NCBI GenBank assembly: GCA_013178315.1
Contig: JABLWX010000025.1
Location: 1-59,163, forward strand
DNA: 59,163 bases
DNA from: Candidatus Aminicenantota bacterium
GTDB taxonomy: Bacteria; Acidobacteriota; Aminicenantia; Aminicenantales; Saccharicenantaceae
Direction of reading: 5' to 3'
Position numbers and translations under genes: made by a program
Shown here: piece by piece, positions 24,905 through 34,206 of the stretch
How the letters are laid out: the number at the start of each line of letters is the position of its first letter
Position numbering within the stretch: position 1 is the first letter of the stretch
Notes under the pieces: generated by a model
Told to the model about the DNA's origin: nothing
Database searches by the model: none
Seen by the model: only the letters and a program-made list of their open reading frames with translations

Positions 24905-25771
24905 ATGGCCTATGTCAATTTCGTCACCAAGAATATAGCAATCAAAATCGTCTATTACGGACCTGGTCTTAGCGGCAAAACCACCAACCTAAGGTACATC
25001 TATTTCAAGCTGGAACCGGCCTACCGGGGTGAGCTGGTCTGCCTGGAAACCGAAACCGAGAGGACTTTTTTCTTCGACCTGCTGCCCATCAGGGCCGGCC
25101 TCATCAGGGATTTCAAGGTCCATTTCCAGCTCCTGACCGTTCCCGGCCAGGTCTTCTACGAGGCCTCGCGCAAGAGTGTTCTGAAGGGAGCTGACGGAAT
25201 CGTCTTCGTGGCCGATTCCCAGATGCCGCTGCTCGAGGCCAACCAGGAGAGCTTTGACGGGCTGAGAAGAAATTGCCTGGAGCACAACATAGACCTTAAC
25301 CGCATTCCCCTGGTGTTCCAGTACAACAAGAGGGACCTGCCCAACCTCATTCCGGTCGAGACTCTTAACCGCTTGCTGAACCACCGGAATGCGCCCTACA
25401 TCGAGGCCGAAGCTATCAACGGCCGAGGAGTCCTGGAGACCCTGAAGGAGATTGCCCGACTGACCGTGCCCGTCGTCCGGGAACGGGTGCTGGGAGAAAA
25501 GAGACCGAAGGAAACCGAGTCGGAAGAAGCCGAAAGCCGGGAATTCGCCCCGGCTGAAATAGTGACCTCACCGGCCCAGATTGAAACCGCGGCTCCGGCC
25601 CCTGCCCGAAAAAGGGCAGGCAGGAAGCAGCCCGAGGTAAGGATTGATTTTGTCCGCCCCGGCGATGAAACTCCATTTCCCACCACCAAGATAAAGGTGC
25701 AGTCGATCGAAGATATTGAGCAGGAAATAGAACGGCTGTCAAAAGAGTTCGGCCTGACCGCCAAGAAATAA
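24905..25771 (+). CDS. MglA-type small GTPase with C-terminal extension
   Basis: MglA GTPases set the leading pole for gliding and type IV pilus motility. The G domain (about residues 1-195) has the P-loop GPGLSGKTTN (residues 19-28), the switch segment TVPGQVFYEASRK, and the NKRD base-specificity motif. Canonical MglA ends after about 195 residues; here about 95 more follow, Ala/Pro/Glu-rich and disordered-looking, then a short helix (EDIEQEIERLSKEFG). GGGGAG precedes the ATG. No roadblock MglB gene is next to it. A pilus machine is encoded at 2-8 kb, a plausible client. Confidence 0.92.
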   Translation: MAYVNFVTKNIAIKIVYYGPGLSGKTTNLRYIYFKLEPAYRGELVCLETETERTFFFDLLPIRAGLIRDFKVHFQLLTVPGQVFYEASRKSVLKGADGIVFVADSQMPLLEANQESFDGLRRNCLEHNIDLNRIPLVFQYNKRDLPNLIPVETLNRLLNHRNAPYIEAEAINGRGVLETLKEIARLTVPVVRERVLGEKRPKETESEEAESREFAPAEIVTSPAQIETAAPAPARKRAGRKQPEVRIDFVRPGDETPFPTTKIKVQSIEDIEQEIERLSKEFGLTAKK

Positions 25772-25818
25772 GCCGCTGAGAATTTTACCGGCCCCTCTTC
25801 GTCTTTCTTTCTGGCATC

Positions 25819-27333
25819 ATGCTCATCAGAATCATCAGTGCTTCCCTGTACGGAATAGAGGCTTACCAGGTTGAAGTGGAAGTGGACATCTCGCCCGGCC
25901 TTCCGGCCTTTATCATCGTCGGCCTGCCCGATGCCGCGGTCAGGGAGAGCAAGGAACGGGTGCGCGCCGCCCTGCGAAACTGCGGCTTTGACTTTCCAGC
26001 CAAAAAAATCATAATCAACCTGGCCCCGGCCAGCCGCAAGAAGGAAGGTTCGGCCTTTGACCTGCCGATTTCCCTGGGCCTGCTGGCCTACCTGGGAATG
26101 ATTCCGGCTGAGAAACTGTCCAGGTTCATTTTTGTGGGGGAGTTAACCCTCGAGGGGAGCCTCAAGGCAGTCCGTGGAGGGTTGCCCTTTTCCCTGCTGG
26201 CCAGCCGTAAGAAGCTGGACGGACTGGTCCTGCCGGGGAGAAACGTCAGGGAAGCCTGCCTGGTCCGGGAAACGAGGGTCTTCGGCGTTAACCACCTCTT
26301 GGAAGTGATTCAGCTTCTCGACGGTCGCAACGAACCAAAACCCTCCAGCTACAGCCTGGAAGAGCTCATCGGTGAGACGGGTAGCGAGCTGGATTTTTCC
26401 GAGGTTCGCGGCCAGCAGCAGGCCAAGCGGGCGCTGGAAGTGGCCGCGGCCGGAGGCCATAACCTGCTGATGATCGGGCCGCCGGGTTCAGGCAAGACCA
26501 TGCTGGCCCGGAGGCTGCCGACCATTCTGCCGGAGATGACCTTTGAAGAAATAATCGAGGTAACTCAGATTTACAGCGCCGCCGGCCTGCTGGGAGAAAG
26601 GGCGGCCATCAGCCAGCGTCCGTTCCGCTCGCCGCATCATACCATCACCGACACCGGGCTGGTCGGAGGCGGCAACTACCCCAGGCCGGGAGAAGTCAGC
26701 CTGGCCCACCGGGGAGTGCTGTTCATGGACGAGTTCCCGGAGTTCAGTCGCCAGGCCCTGGAGAGCCTGCGCCAGCCGCTGGAGGACGGCTGGGTGACCA
26801 TTTCCCGGGTGGCCGGGAGCCTGTCCTATCCCTGCGCCTTCATGCTGGTGGCGGCCATGAATCCCTGTGCCGACGTTTTCCTGGGTTCCGGGCCGGAGGT
26901 CAACTGCACCGAGCAGGAACGAAGAAAGTATTATTCACGGCTGTCGAAGCCGCTGCTGGACAGAATAGATATTCAAATCGAGGTGCCCTCGGTCAGGTAC
27001 CAGGACGTCATCGGCCGGCCGCCCGGGGAGTCTTCAGCTGATATCAGGAAAAGAGTGTCAGCCGCACGGAAAATCCAGCTGGAGAGATTCAGGGGAAGGA
27101 AAATATTTTCCAACTCCGGCCTGACCGCCCGCGACCTCAGGCAGTTCTGTTCTCTGGACCAGGAAGCGTCCAGGCTGATGGAAACGGCCATGAAGCGCTT
27201 TCGTTTCAGCGCCCGGGCCTACGACCGCATCCTGAAGGTGGCCAGGACGGTGGCCGACCTGGGTGGAGAGGAGCGAATTTCAGCCGCGGCCGTGGCCGAA
27301 GCCATCCAGTACCGGATGCTGGACAGGTTCTGA
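25819..27333 (+). CDS. YifB/ComM-family Mg-chelatase-like AAA+ ATPase
   Basis: This 504-residue protein has the family order: an N-terminal Lon-like S5 domain (residues 1-170, with GLPDAAVRESKERVRAAL), a Mg-chelatase AAA+ domain with Walker A GPPGSGKTML and Walker B VLFMDEFPEF, and the C-terminal domain with MAAMNPC and the ARAYDRILKVARTVADL helix. ComM in naturally competent bacteria is a helicase aiding branch migration during transformation; other members are of unknown role. It lies 47 bases after the MglA-like gene. Confidence 0.93.
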   Translation: MLIRIISASLYGIEAYQVEVEVDISPGLPAFIIVGLPDAAVRESKERVRAALRNCGFDFPAKKIIINLAPASRKKEGSAFDLPISLGLLAYLGMIPAEKLSRFIFVGELTLEGSLKAVRGGLPFSLLASRKKLDGLVLPGRNVREACLVRETRVFGVNHLLEVIQLLDGRNEPKPSSYSLEELIGETGSELDFSEVRGQQQAKRALEVAAAGGHNLLMIGPPGSGKTMLARRLPTILPEMTFEEIIEVTQIYSAAGLLGERAAISQRPFRSPHHTITDTGLVGGGNYPRPGEVSLAHRGVLFMDEFPEFSRQALESLRQPLEDGWVTISRVAGSLSYPCAFMLVAAMNPCADVFLGSGPEVNCTEQERRKYYSRLSKPLLDRIDIQIEVPSVRYQDVIGRPPGESSADIRKRVSAARKIQLERFRGRKIFSNSGLTARDLRQFCSLDQEASRLMETAMKRFRFSARAYDRILKVARTVADLGGEERISAAAVAEAIQYRMLDRF

Positions 27334-27537
27334 GGGTCGGGGAGTCCGGCTGTGGCCGGGGTGACTCGGAAGGGAAGCCCCTCCGGTTAATTAGAGGAGT
27401 AAGAAAGGAAATAATTTTTTCGACATTTTGACCCGGGTTAACCGGGCCCGGCAGCGGCCTGCTTATACGTTGTGCTTCATGGATGATAAGCGGGATATAA
27501 AACAGGAAACCTTATTACACAAGAAGTAAAAAAGTCT

Positions 27538-27566
27538 TTGCTCTTCCAACCGGCGGTTGATACAAT
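27538..27566 (+). promoter_or_regulatory. predicted sigma70 promoter for the permease gene
   Basis: TTGCTC (27538-27543), a 17-base spacer, then TACAAT (27561-27566), 30 bases before the ATG at 27597. The rest of the 263-base gap (27334-27596) holds a short hairpin (CCCGG-gttaa-CCGGG near 27432) and nothing else I can support. Confidence 0.5.
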
Positions 27567-27596
27567 TAGGGAAAAATTGTCGAGGATGAGCCTTTA

Positions 27597-28994
27597 ATGA
27601 GCAACATTACGGCCGGCAACCTCCAGGCGGAAAGAAAGCTACCCCGGGTCCTGACCCGGCTGGACGTGGTCTCCATAGTGATCGGCGGGGTCATTGGCTC
27701 TGGAATTTTCCTGGTACCGGCCAAGATTGCCCTGGAAGTCAAATCGCCAACGGTGATGCTCCTGGTCTGGGTGGTCGGCGGTTTCCTGAGTTTCTTAGGG
27801 GCCCTGGCCTTCGCCGAGCTGGGCGCGGCCATGCCCGAAGCCGGGGGGATGTATGTCTACCTGCGGGAAGCCTACGGACCGCTGCTGTCTTTCCTGTTTG
27901 GCTGGACTCTTTTCCTGGTGATTGACTCCGGGGCCATTGCCACCCTGGCCGTGGCCTTTTCGGCCAATTACCTGCCTTATTTTTTCAAGATGTCACCCCT
28001 GGCTTCCAAGCTGGTAGCCGTGCTGTTCGTCGGCTTCCTGGCTGCCGTGAACTACGTTGGCGTTCGCTGGGGAGCCAACCTGCAGAACCTGCTGACCTTT
28101 ATCAAGACGGCGGCCATCGTCGGCATCTGCGCGGCCATTTTTCTTTTCGGAAAAGGGAATCCGGAAAACCTGGTTGAGCCCCAGCCGGGGAAATTTTCGA
28201 TGGACCTGCTGAGCGCCTTCGGGGTGGCCCTGGTGGCCACCTTCTGGGCTTACAAGGGCTGGGAATCGGCTACCTACAGTGCCGGGGAGGTCAGGCATCC
28301 GGAACGAAACATACCCCTGGGAATCCTGATCGGTCTGACCGCGGTCATTGCCCTCTATCTCCTGGCCAACCTGGCCTACCTGTATGTTCTGCCGGCTTCG
28401 GTTATTGCCCAGACCCCGCGGGTGGCGGCCGAGGCCATGAGGGTGGCGGTGGGCCCGGTGGGGGCCTCCCTCATTTCCTTTATAATCCTGTTCTCGATCA
28501 TGGGCGCGGCCAACCAGAACCTGCTCTGCTCGCCCCGGGTGTATTTTGCCATGTCGCGGGACGGGCTATTTTTCAGGAACATAGCCCGGGTCCATCCCCG
28601 CTACCTGACCCCGCATGTTTCCATAATTGCCATCAGCCTGTGGAGTGTTGTGCTCAGCCTGTCCGGGACGTTCGAACAGCTATTCACCTATGTCGTCTTC
28701 GGGCAATGGCTGTTTTTCGGGCTGACCGGGGCGGCCGTTTTTGTCCTGAGAAAAAAGCGCCCGGAACTGCCGAGGCCTTATAAGACCTGGGGTTATCCGC
28801 TGACCCCGGCTCTCTTTGTCCTGGCCGCCTTCCTGATTTCCCTGAATTCACTTATAAAAGAATTCTGGAACTCACTGGCCGGCCTGGCCATAATTGCCCT
28901 GGGGATCCCGGCTTACTTTTACTGGAAGAGAAAAGAAGCTGCCGGCCCATCAGGTATGGCTGCCGAGAACATGGATACCCGCGCCGGACGGTAG
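27597..28994 (+). CDS. APC-superfamily amino acid permease
   Basis: A 465-residue inner-membrane transporter with about 12 membrane segments. The first carries the APC signature VIGGVIGSGIFLVPAKIA, where the unwound helix binds the amino acid backbone. FWAYKGWESATYSAGEV in the sixth segment is the second conserved substrate region. LAT-like or Gly/Ala/Ser-type specificity is possible but not decidable here. It has a GAGGATGAG ribosome site and its own promoter; the radical SAM gene follows 28 bases on. Confidence 0.92.
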   Translation: MSNITAGNLQAERKLPRVLTRLDVVSIVIGGVIGSGIFLVPAKIALEVKSPTVMLLVWVVGGFLSFLGALAFAELGAAMPEAGGMYVYLREAYGPLLSFLFGWTLFLVIDSGAIATLAVAFSANYLPYFFKMSPLASKLVAVLFVGFLAAVNYVGVRWGANLQNLLTFIKTAAIVGICAAIFLFGKGNPENLVEPQPGKFSMDLLSAFGVALVATFWAYKGWESATYSAGEVRHPERNIPLGILIGLTAVIALYLLANLAYLYVLPASVIAQTPRVAAEAMRVAVGPVGASLISFIILFSIMGAANQNLLCSPRVYFAMSRDGLFFRNIARVHPRYLTPHVSIIAISLWSVVLSLSGTFEQLFTYVVFGQWLFFGLTGAAVFVLRKKRPELPRPYKTWGYPLTPALFVLAAFLISLNSLIKEFWNSLAGLAIIALGIPAYFYWKRKEAAGPSGMAAENMDTRAGR

Positions 28995-29022
28995 CCAGGG
29001 TTTTCGGGCGGATTTCCGAGCG

Positions 29023-30390
29023 ATGAAGCGAATCCTTCTAATCCAGCCGCCTCTACAGGATTTTTACACCACGCCCATCCGTCTTTATCCCCTGGGCCTT
29101 CTGTCAGTGGCCTCGGTGCTGAGGGCCTCAGGGTTCGAGGTGGAAATCCTGGACTGTTTGACCCCGCTCCGTCGGAAGTTCCTGCCACTGCCCGAAAAGT
29201 TCTCTTACTTGAAGCCATACCTGGAGTACCCTTATTTTTTCAAGCGCTTTCAGCACTTTGGATTGACAATGGAACAGGTCGTGGCCAGGGTGGGGGAACT
29301 TCGGCCCGATCTCATGGCCATCAACAGTTCCTTTGCCGCCTATTTCAGCACGGTGGCAGAGCTGGTTCGGGCCCTGAAGCGTAAATATAAAATACCGGTC
29401 CTGGTGGGCGGCAACCAGGCCACCTGCTGCCGGGAGGAAATCAAAGCCAGGGTGCCGGAGATTGACCGGGTGCTGGGCGGTCCGGCCGAAAGCTGCCTTC
29501 CATCCTTCTTAAAAAATGAAGGCCTTCTACCCGTGGCAAGCGGACCGGGGGAAGACCAGCCGCTGGACTGGAAAAAGCTGCGACCGTCCCACGAGCTGCT
29601 GGCGCCGGGGCTTTACCGCATCGGTAAGAAAAATTACCTGTCGCTCCAGGCCAGCCGGGGCTGCCCGCAGAACTGTTCGTTCTGCAACGTCCACCTGGTT
29701 TTTGGAAGGCGGACGGAATACCGCCCGGTTTCTTCTGTGCTGGAAGAGATGCGCTGGAATTACAGTTATCGCAACGTCCGGCTGTTTAACTTTGAAGACG
29801 ATAACCTGAGCTTCGACCGTAACTGGCTGGTCGAGTTCCTGGAAGCGGTGGCCGCCGACCCGGAGCTTCAGGGCAGCGAGCTGACCTTCATGAATGGCCT
29901 GGGTTATGAAAATTTGGATGAAAACCTGCTGGAATTGATGAAGCGGGCCGGGGTCAGGAAGCTCGACCTGTCCTGGGTATCCGGTAACCCGGCCGTAAGG
30001 CAGCAGCATCACCGGCCGCAGAAAAAGGATGAAGCTGAATTTTTCGAGCTGGTCAAGATAGCCCGGCGGCTGGGATTTTTCGTCACCGTTTACCTGATCC
30101 TGGGGCTTCCCGGCCAGACCAGGGAAGAGATAGTGACCACAACCGAGAAACTGCTGGAGGCCGGGGTGCTGGTCGGTCCCTCGGTCTTTTACCTGACGCC
30201 CGGGAGCGAGTTGCAGCGGAGCCTGGAGCTTCCGCCTGAGATTGCCGGAGATTGGGACATGTACCGGGCCACGGCCTTTGCCGTGGAGACGAAAGAGCTT
30301 AGGCGCAGCGACCTGGTTGAGCTTTTCCTCTACATCAGGAAACGCAACCTGGAAAGAAAGACCCGGGCTTTCAGAATTTCAACTTCCTGA
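29023..30390 (+). CDS. B12-binding-type radical SAM protein
   Basis: The 455-residue protein has an N-terminal cobalamin-binding-like Rossmann region (MKRILLIQPP..., PLGLLSVASVL, VLVGGNQAT) and a radical SAM barrel with C214xxxC218xxC221 (RGCPQNCSFCN) for the 4Fe-4S cluster. The cobalamin-ligating DxHxxG is not evident, so B12 may not be bound. It resembles class B-like members used in methylation or ring reactions of unknown substrates. I start at ATG 29023; the open frame runs further into the permease gene. The last 20 bases overlap the convergent amidase gene. Confidence 0.9.
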   Translation: MKRILLIQPPLQDFYTTPIRLYPLGLLSVASVLRASGFEVEILDCLTPLRRKFLPLPEKFSYLKPYLEYPYFFKRFQHFGLTMEQVVARVGELRPDLMAINSSFAAYFSTVAELVRALKRKYKIPVLVGGNQATCCREEIKARVPEIDRVLGGPAESCLPSFLKNEGLLPVASGPGEDQPLDWKKLRPSHELLAPGLYRIGKKNYLSLQASRGCPQNCSFCNVHLVFGRRTEYRPVSSVLEEMRWNYSYRNVRLFNFEDDNLSFDRNWLVEFLEAVAADPELQGSELTFMNGLGYENLDENLLELMKRAGVRKLDLSWVSGNPAVRQQHHRPQKKDEAEFFELVKIARRLGFFVTVYLILGLPGQTREEIVTTTEKLLEAGVLVGPSVFYLTPGSELQRSLELPPEIAGDWDMYRATAFAVETKELRRSDLVELFLYIRKRNLERKTRAFRISTS

Positions 30391-31459
30391 TTTTTTGGTG
30401 GGCTGTTTCCTGCTCTTCGGCCGGTAGATACTTTTTGGGAATGCGGGCCACGACCGTGTAGTTCGGGTCGACCACCTGGGCGATCCGGGCCTCCCCGACC
30501 TGGGAGAGAAGCTGGTAGGCATCCATCGTTTCCAGGTGGTAATCGCTCACCAGCCAGTCGACAAGGTCCCGGTGGGCTATCCTGAAAGCGTCTTCCAGTG
30601 GCCGGTAACTGCCGAGGCTCATGAGAAATTCGTCGCTCTCGATTCTCGGCCAATCGATCTTCCTGTTCTTGACAAGGTCCACGTAAAGAACGGCTTTCAT
30701 GGCCGCCTCCACTGCCGTTCCGATTATTTCTCCTTCACCCTGTACCAGGTGACCATCGCCGAGAAAGAGAAGGGCCCCCTTCACGTTAACCGGGAGATAG
30801 ATGGTATGACCGGGCCGGACCTCGGGTGAATCCAGGTTGCCGCCGAAGGCCTCGGGCACCACCGTGGTCCTGACTTCATTATCGGCCGGGGCCACGCCCA
30901 GGCAGCCCAGAAACGGCTTGACCGGCAGTTCGCAGGAAAAGTTCCCCTGTCGGGCCCGGAACCGGACGGTTCCTTTCTTTTTATCAACCTGGTACCACCA
31001 GACTGTCTCCGGGAGGGGAGGGTTGAGCAGGGCGGTGTACCGGGTTGAGGTCAGTATTCCGAATCCCGGGAAATAGCTGCTGATGGCGTAATCGCGGACC
31101 GGTTCCAGGGAAATAAGATGGACGACCAGGGTATCGCCGGGCTCGGCGCCCTCGATGTAAAAAGGTCCGGTCTGAGGGTTGTCGTGGCCGGGCGGGATGA
31201 CCGCGGTCGGTAAGTCACCGGGTTTTTTGACCCGGCCGTCGTAGCAGTCTTCGGTATAGGTTTCTATGACGGTGCCGGGCCTGACCTTCATCACCGGGCG
31301 GCTCTGGCCGAAGGTATACTTGAAATCATCAGGACCCGGCCGGTAGGTTACCCTCTTGACCTGGGAATAAAGGGCCGTGGATGATATGGCCCAGGTTGTT
31401 AGAGCCAGGATTAAGAAGAAAACCAGCGGGCCGGGTCTTTGAGTTCTGATATTATTCAT
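30371..31459 (-). CDS. acetamidase/formamidase family protein with signal peptide
   Basis: FmdA/AmdA-family enzymes hydrolyse short amides to ammonia and a carboxylate. Family features include the metal/active region TYTEDCYDG, the NPQTGPFYIEGAEPGDTL segment, PFLGCLGVAP and the ALLFLGDGHLVQGEGEI segment. Unusually, the first 35 residues form a signal peptide, so the enzyme is predicted to work outside the cytoplasm. AAGGAGA precedes the ATG. Length (362) is close to the bacterial norm once the signal is removed. The exact amide is unknown. Confidence 0.9.
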   Translation of the reverse strand: MNNIRTQRPGPLVFFLILALTTWAISSTALYSQVKRVTYRPGPDDFKYTFGQSRPVMKVRPGTVIETYTEDCYDGRVKKPGDLPTAVIPPGHDNPQTGPFYIEGAEPGDTLVVHLISLEPVRDYAISSYFPGFGILTSTRYTALLNPPLPETVWWYQVDKKKGTVRFRARQGNFSCELPVKPFLGCLGVAPADNEVRTTVVPEAFGGNLDSPEVRPGHTIYLPVNVKGALLFLGDGHLVQGEGEIIGTAVEAAMKAVLYVDLVKNRKIDWPRIESDEFLMSLGSYRPLEDAFRIAHRDLVDWLVSDYHLETMDAYQLLSQVGEARIAQVVDPNYTVVARIPKKYLPAEEQETAHQKIRKLKF

Positions 31460-31590
31460 GTTGCCATCTCCTTGCTCTTCTGAATTTACAATATTTGGCT
31501 GAAGAAATCATCTGGCTTTCCGAACGGCCGGGCTTAACCCGGTTCGCCCCGGCTCCGGAGACTGGGGCCCGGGCCAGCCGCAAACCGGGA

Positions 31591-31614
31591 ATATATGAAT
31601 GGCCATTCATATAT
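31591..31614. repeat. perfect 24-base palindrome in the gap between hutI and the amidase gene
   Basis: The left arm ATATATGAATGG (31591-31602) is an exact reverse complement of the right arm at 31603-31614. It is AT-rich in a GC-rich setting and is about 130 bases upstream of the amidase start and 100 bases past the hutI stop. No T-run follows on either strand, so it fits an operator for a dimeric regulator better than a terminator. Confidence 0.8.
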
Positions 31615-31711
31615 CGGCGGTTAAAAGTCAGGTTGGGCAGATTCCAGATGGAAACAATTTATGGAATAAAGAAGAGATTGAGGAAAGGACAGGAATTGAC
31701 CCGGCTGCGAT

Positions 31712-32986
31712 TCACCCGGTGAGGCGGCCGTCTTCGACCGCCACCCGGCCGGCCTTGATGACCGTTTTGACCGGGTTGCGGCCCAGCTCATAGGCCAGGG
31801 AAAGGTAGGAAGGAAGGTCGCAGAGAATGAGGTCAAAATCCTTTCCGGGCTCAAGCGAGCCGCAACGGTCCTGGCGGTCTATGGCGTAGGCGGCATTGAT
31901 GGTGCAGGCATTGATGGCTTCCTCCACCGTCAGCCGCAGGGTGAAGACGCCGAGCTGAAGCACGAAAAGCATCGACAGAAGGTGAGAGCTGCCCGGGTTG
32001 AAATCACTGGCCAGGGCCACGATGGCTCCCCGGTCGAGGAGTTCCCGGGCCGGAGCCCTTTTTTCCATCATCAGGAAGAAAGATACTCCGGGGAGTAGCA
32101 CGGCCGCGGTCCGGCTGCGGCTAAGTTTTTCCACTCCCGCGGATGTAATGTTTATGAGATGCTCGACCGAGCGGGCGCCAAGCTCGACCGCCAGCTCGGT
32201 GCCGCCGATGGGCACGAACTCGTCGGAATGAATCTTGAGCTTGAAGCCGAGCCTCAGGGCCGCTTCGGCCAGCTCCCTGGTTTCTTCCAGGGTGAAGACC
32301 GTCGGCTCGCAGAAGATGTCGAAGAATTCAGCCAGCCGGCGGCGCCTCACCTCCGGCATGACCCTGTTTATTAATAATTCAATATAGGCCCTTCGTTCTG
32401 CTCTGTATTCCGGTGGAATTTCATGGGCACCCATGAAGGTCGGCACCAGGCTGACCGGCTGCTCGGCCTCCAGCTCCCTAACCACCTCCAGCTGCTTGAT
32501 TTCATCTTCGAAGTTCAGCCCGTACCCGCTCTTGGCTTCGACCGTGGTTGTCCCGTTGAGCAACATGGTCTGGAGCCGCTTCCGGCAGAGGTCCTTGAGT
32601 TCCTCCCGGCTGGCTTCCCTGGTGGCGCGGACCGTGGTCTGGATGCCCAGGCCCATGGCCGCCAGCTGCTGATAGGTGTATCCCTGGAGACGCAGTGAGA
32701 ATTCCTTCTCCCGGTTGCCGGCAAACGGCAGGTGAGTATGGCAGTCGACCAGGCCGGGCAGCCCGACCAGGCCCCGGCCGTCTATAACCCTGGCTCCCTC
32801 CACAAGTTTGACCTTCTCCCGGAATTCTTTTTCCGGGCCGATAAAGACAATTTTGCCCTGGCAGCCGGCAATCCAGGCCTTTTCCAGCAGGCCGACCTCC
32901 CGCATGGCCGGTCCGGTCCTGGGGACCGGTCCACCGCAGGTCAGGAGCTGGTCGAGGCCAGCCACCACCAGGTCAGCGCAGGTCAT
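31712..32986 (-). CDS. hutI: imidazolonepropionase
   Basis: HutI hydrolyses 4-imidazolone-5-propanoate to N-formimidoyl-L-glutamate in histidine degradation. It is an amidohydrolase with the metal site [13 protein letters not shown], the EAKSGYGL substrate region, the metal ligands in KIHSDEF and the conserved [11 protein letters not shown]. Length (424) is normal. Its ATG lies inside the end of ftsZ (14-base overlap, +1 frame), so it is the last gene of the division cluster. No other hut genes are in the window. Confidence 0.96.
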   Translation of the reverse strand: MTCADLVVAGLDQLLTCGGPVPRTGPAMREVGLLEKAWIAGCQGKIVFIGPEKEFREKVKLVEGARVIDGRGLVGLPGLVDCHTHLPFAGNREKEFSLRLQGYTYQQLAAMGLGIQTTVRATREASREELKDLCRKRLQTMLLNGTTTVEAKSGYGLNFEDEIKQLEVVRELEAEQPVSLVPTFMGAHEIPPEYRAERRAYIELLINRVMPEVRRRRLAEFFDIFCEPTVFTLEETRELAEAALRLGFKLKIHSDEFVPIGGTELAVELGARSVEHLINITSAGVEKLSRSRTAAVLLPGVSFFLMMEKRAPARELLDRGAIVALASDFNPGSSHLLSMLFVLQLGVFTLRLTVEEAINACTINAAYAIDRQDRCGSLEPGKDFDLILCDLPSYLSLAYELGRNPVKTVIKAGRVAVEDGRLTG

Positions 32987-34196
32987 TGGGCGTTTTCCTC
33001 ATCGGGCTCTGCTTGGTTTTCCTGATGAAGGCCGGGGTATTGAGCTCGTTCCAGTCGATTTCGGAAGGAGCGGGGTCCATGATAGCCGGAGCAGCCTGCC
33101 CGCCCTTGGGTTCAAACAGGTAGGGCGGGGTATCGCCCTTGACCATAACGGAGGTTTGAGTCGGTGGGTTGCTGGCCGGCCTTCTGATGATTTCCGGAGT
33201 GGCGGTCCGGGGTTTTTTACGGTCGAAGCCGGTGGCAATCACCGTGACCTTGATGGTCTCCCGGACTTCTTCATCCAGAACTGTTCCGAATATTATGTTG
33301 GCTTCCGGGTCGGCCAGGCTGGTAATCAGGTCGGAGGCCTTGGACACTTCGTGCAGGGTCAGGTCCTTGCCTCCGGTGATGTTGATGAGCACACCCCGGG
33401 CTCCCTCTATTGAAGTATCTATGAGCAGCGGGCTGCTGATGGCTTTCTGGGCTGCCTCCACCGCCCGGTTTTCCCCGCTGGCGATGCCGGTGCCCATGAA
33501 GGCCATGCCCATGCCCTTCATGATGGACTTGACGTCGGCAAAATCAAGGTTGATCAGGCCGGGCCTGGTGATCAGGTCGGAGATACCCTGGGCCGCCTGG
33601 CGCAGGACATCGTCGGCCATGCGAAAGGCTTCGGGGATGGTGGTATCCAGGTTGACGGTGTCAATCAGCCTCTGGTTGGGAATGGCGATGACCGTATCCA
33701 CCACCGCCTTGAGCTCCTGCAGGCCCTCTTCGGCCTTCTTGGCCCTGATCCTGCCCTCGAAGGCAAAGGGCATGGTGACGATGGCGATGACCAGCAGGCC
33801 CATCCCGGAGGCCAGGTTGGCGATGACCGGGGTAGCCCCGGTCCCCGTGCCGCCACCCAGGCCGGCGGTCAGGAAGACCATGTCGGCGCCTTCCAGGATC
33901 TCGGCCAGGTGCTCGGTGTCCTCTTCCGCCGCCTGGCGGCCGACCTCGGGGTCGCCGCCCGAGCCGAGGCCCTTGGTCAACTTGGTTCCGATCTGGATCT
34001 TGAGGTGGGCCCGGTTGTTGTTCAGGGCCTGGCGGTCGGTGTTGATGGCGATGAATTCCACTCCCTCGATTCCGCTCTCGATCATCCGGTTGACGGCGTT
34101 ACCGCCGCCGCCGCCGATGCCTATCACCTTGATCTTTGCTCCCGGGTTTTCTTCAGCCAGGTGAAACTTGATTTTGTTGCCGAAGTCATCGCGCAT
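32973..34196 (-). CDS. ftsZ: cell division protein FtsZ
   Basis: FtsZ is the tubulin-like GTPase that builds the division ring. The tubulin signature [10 protein letters not shown], the N-terminal [13 protein letters not shown] and the T7 loop [11 protein letters not shown] are present. A variable Pro-rich linker precedes the conserved C-terminal peptide (LNTPAFIRK) that binds FtsA. I start at 34196, where AAGGAGG stands six bases upstream, rather than at the in-frame ATG 34214, which would overlap that site. It gives 407 residues. hutI overlaps its last 14 bases. Confidence 0.98.
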   Translation of the reverse strand: MRDDFGNKIKFHLAEENPGAKIKVIGIGGGGGNAVNRMIESGIEGVEFIAINTDRQALNNNRAHLKIQIGTKLTKGLGSGGDPEVGRQAAEEDTEHLAEILEGADMVFLTAGLGGGTGTGATPVIANLASGMGLLVIAIVTMPFAFEGRIRAKKAEEGLQELKAVVDTVIAIPNQRLIDTVNLDTTIPEAFRMADDVLRQAAQGISDLITRPGLINLDFADVKSIMKGMGMAFMGTGIASGENRAVEAAQKAISSPLLIDTSIEGARGVLINITGGKDLTLHEVSKASDLITSLADPEANIIFGTVLDEEVRETIKVTVIATGFDRKKPRTATPEIIRRPASNPPTQTSVMVKGDTPPYLFEPKGGQAAPAIMDPAPSEIDWNELNTPAFIRKTKQSPMRKTPNDLR

Positions 34197-34206
34197 GTTT
34201 GCCTCC

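Noticed and set aside
27432..27446. Possible intrinsic terminator (CCCGG-loop-CCGGG) after the YifB-like gene
   Set aside because: A five-base stem with no U-tract; too weak to call.
31495..31722. 75-codon frame in the gap between the amidase and hutI
   Set aside because: No ribosome site, odd composition, spans the palindrome, and its end overlaps hutI; more likely non-coding.
33169..34164. Plus-strand 331-codon frame opposite ftsZ
   Set aside because: Ser/Met-rich shadow of ftsZ codons with no recognisable domain.
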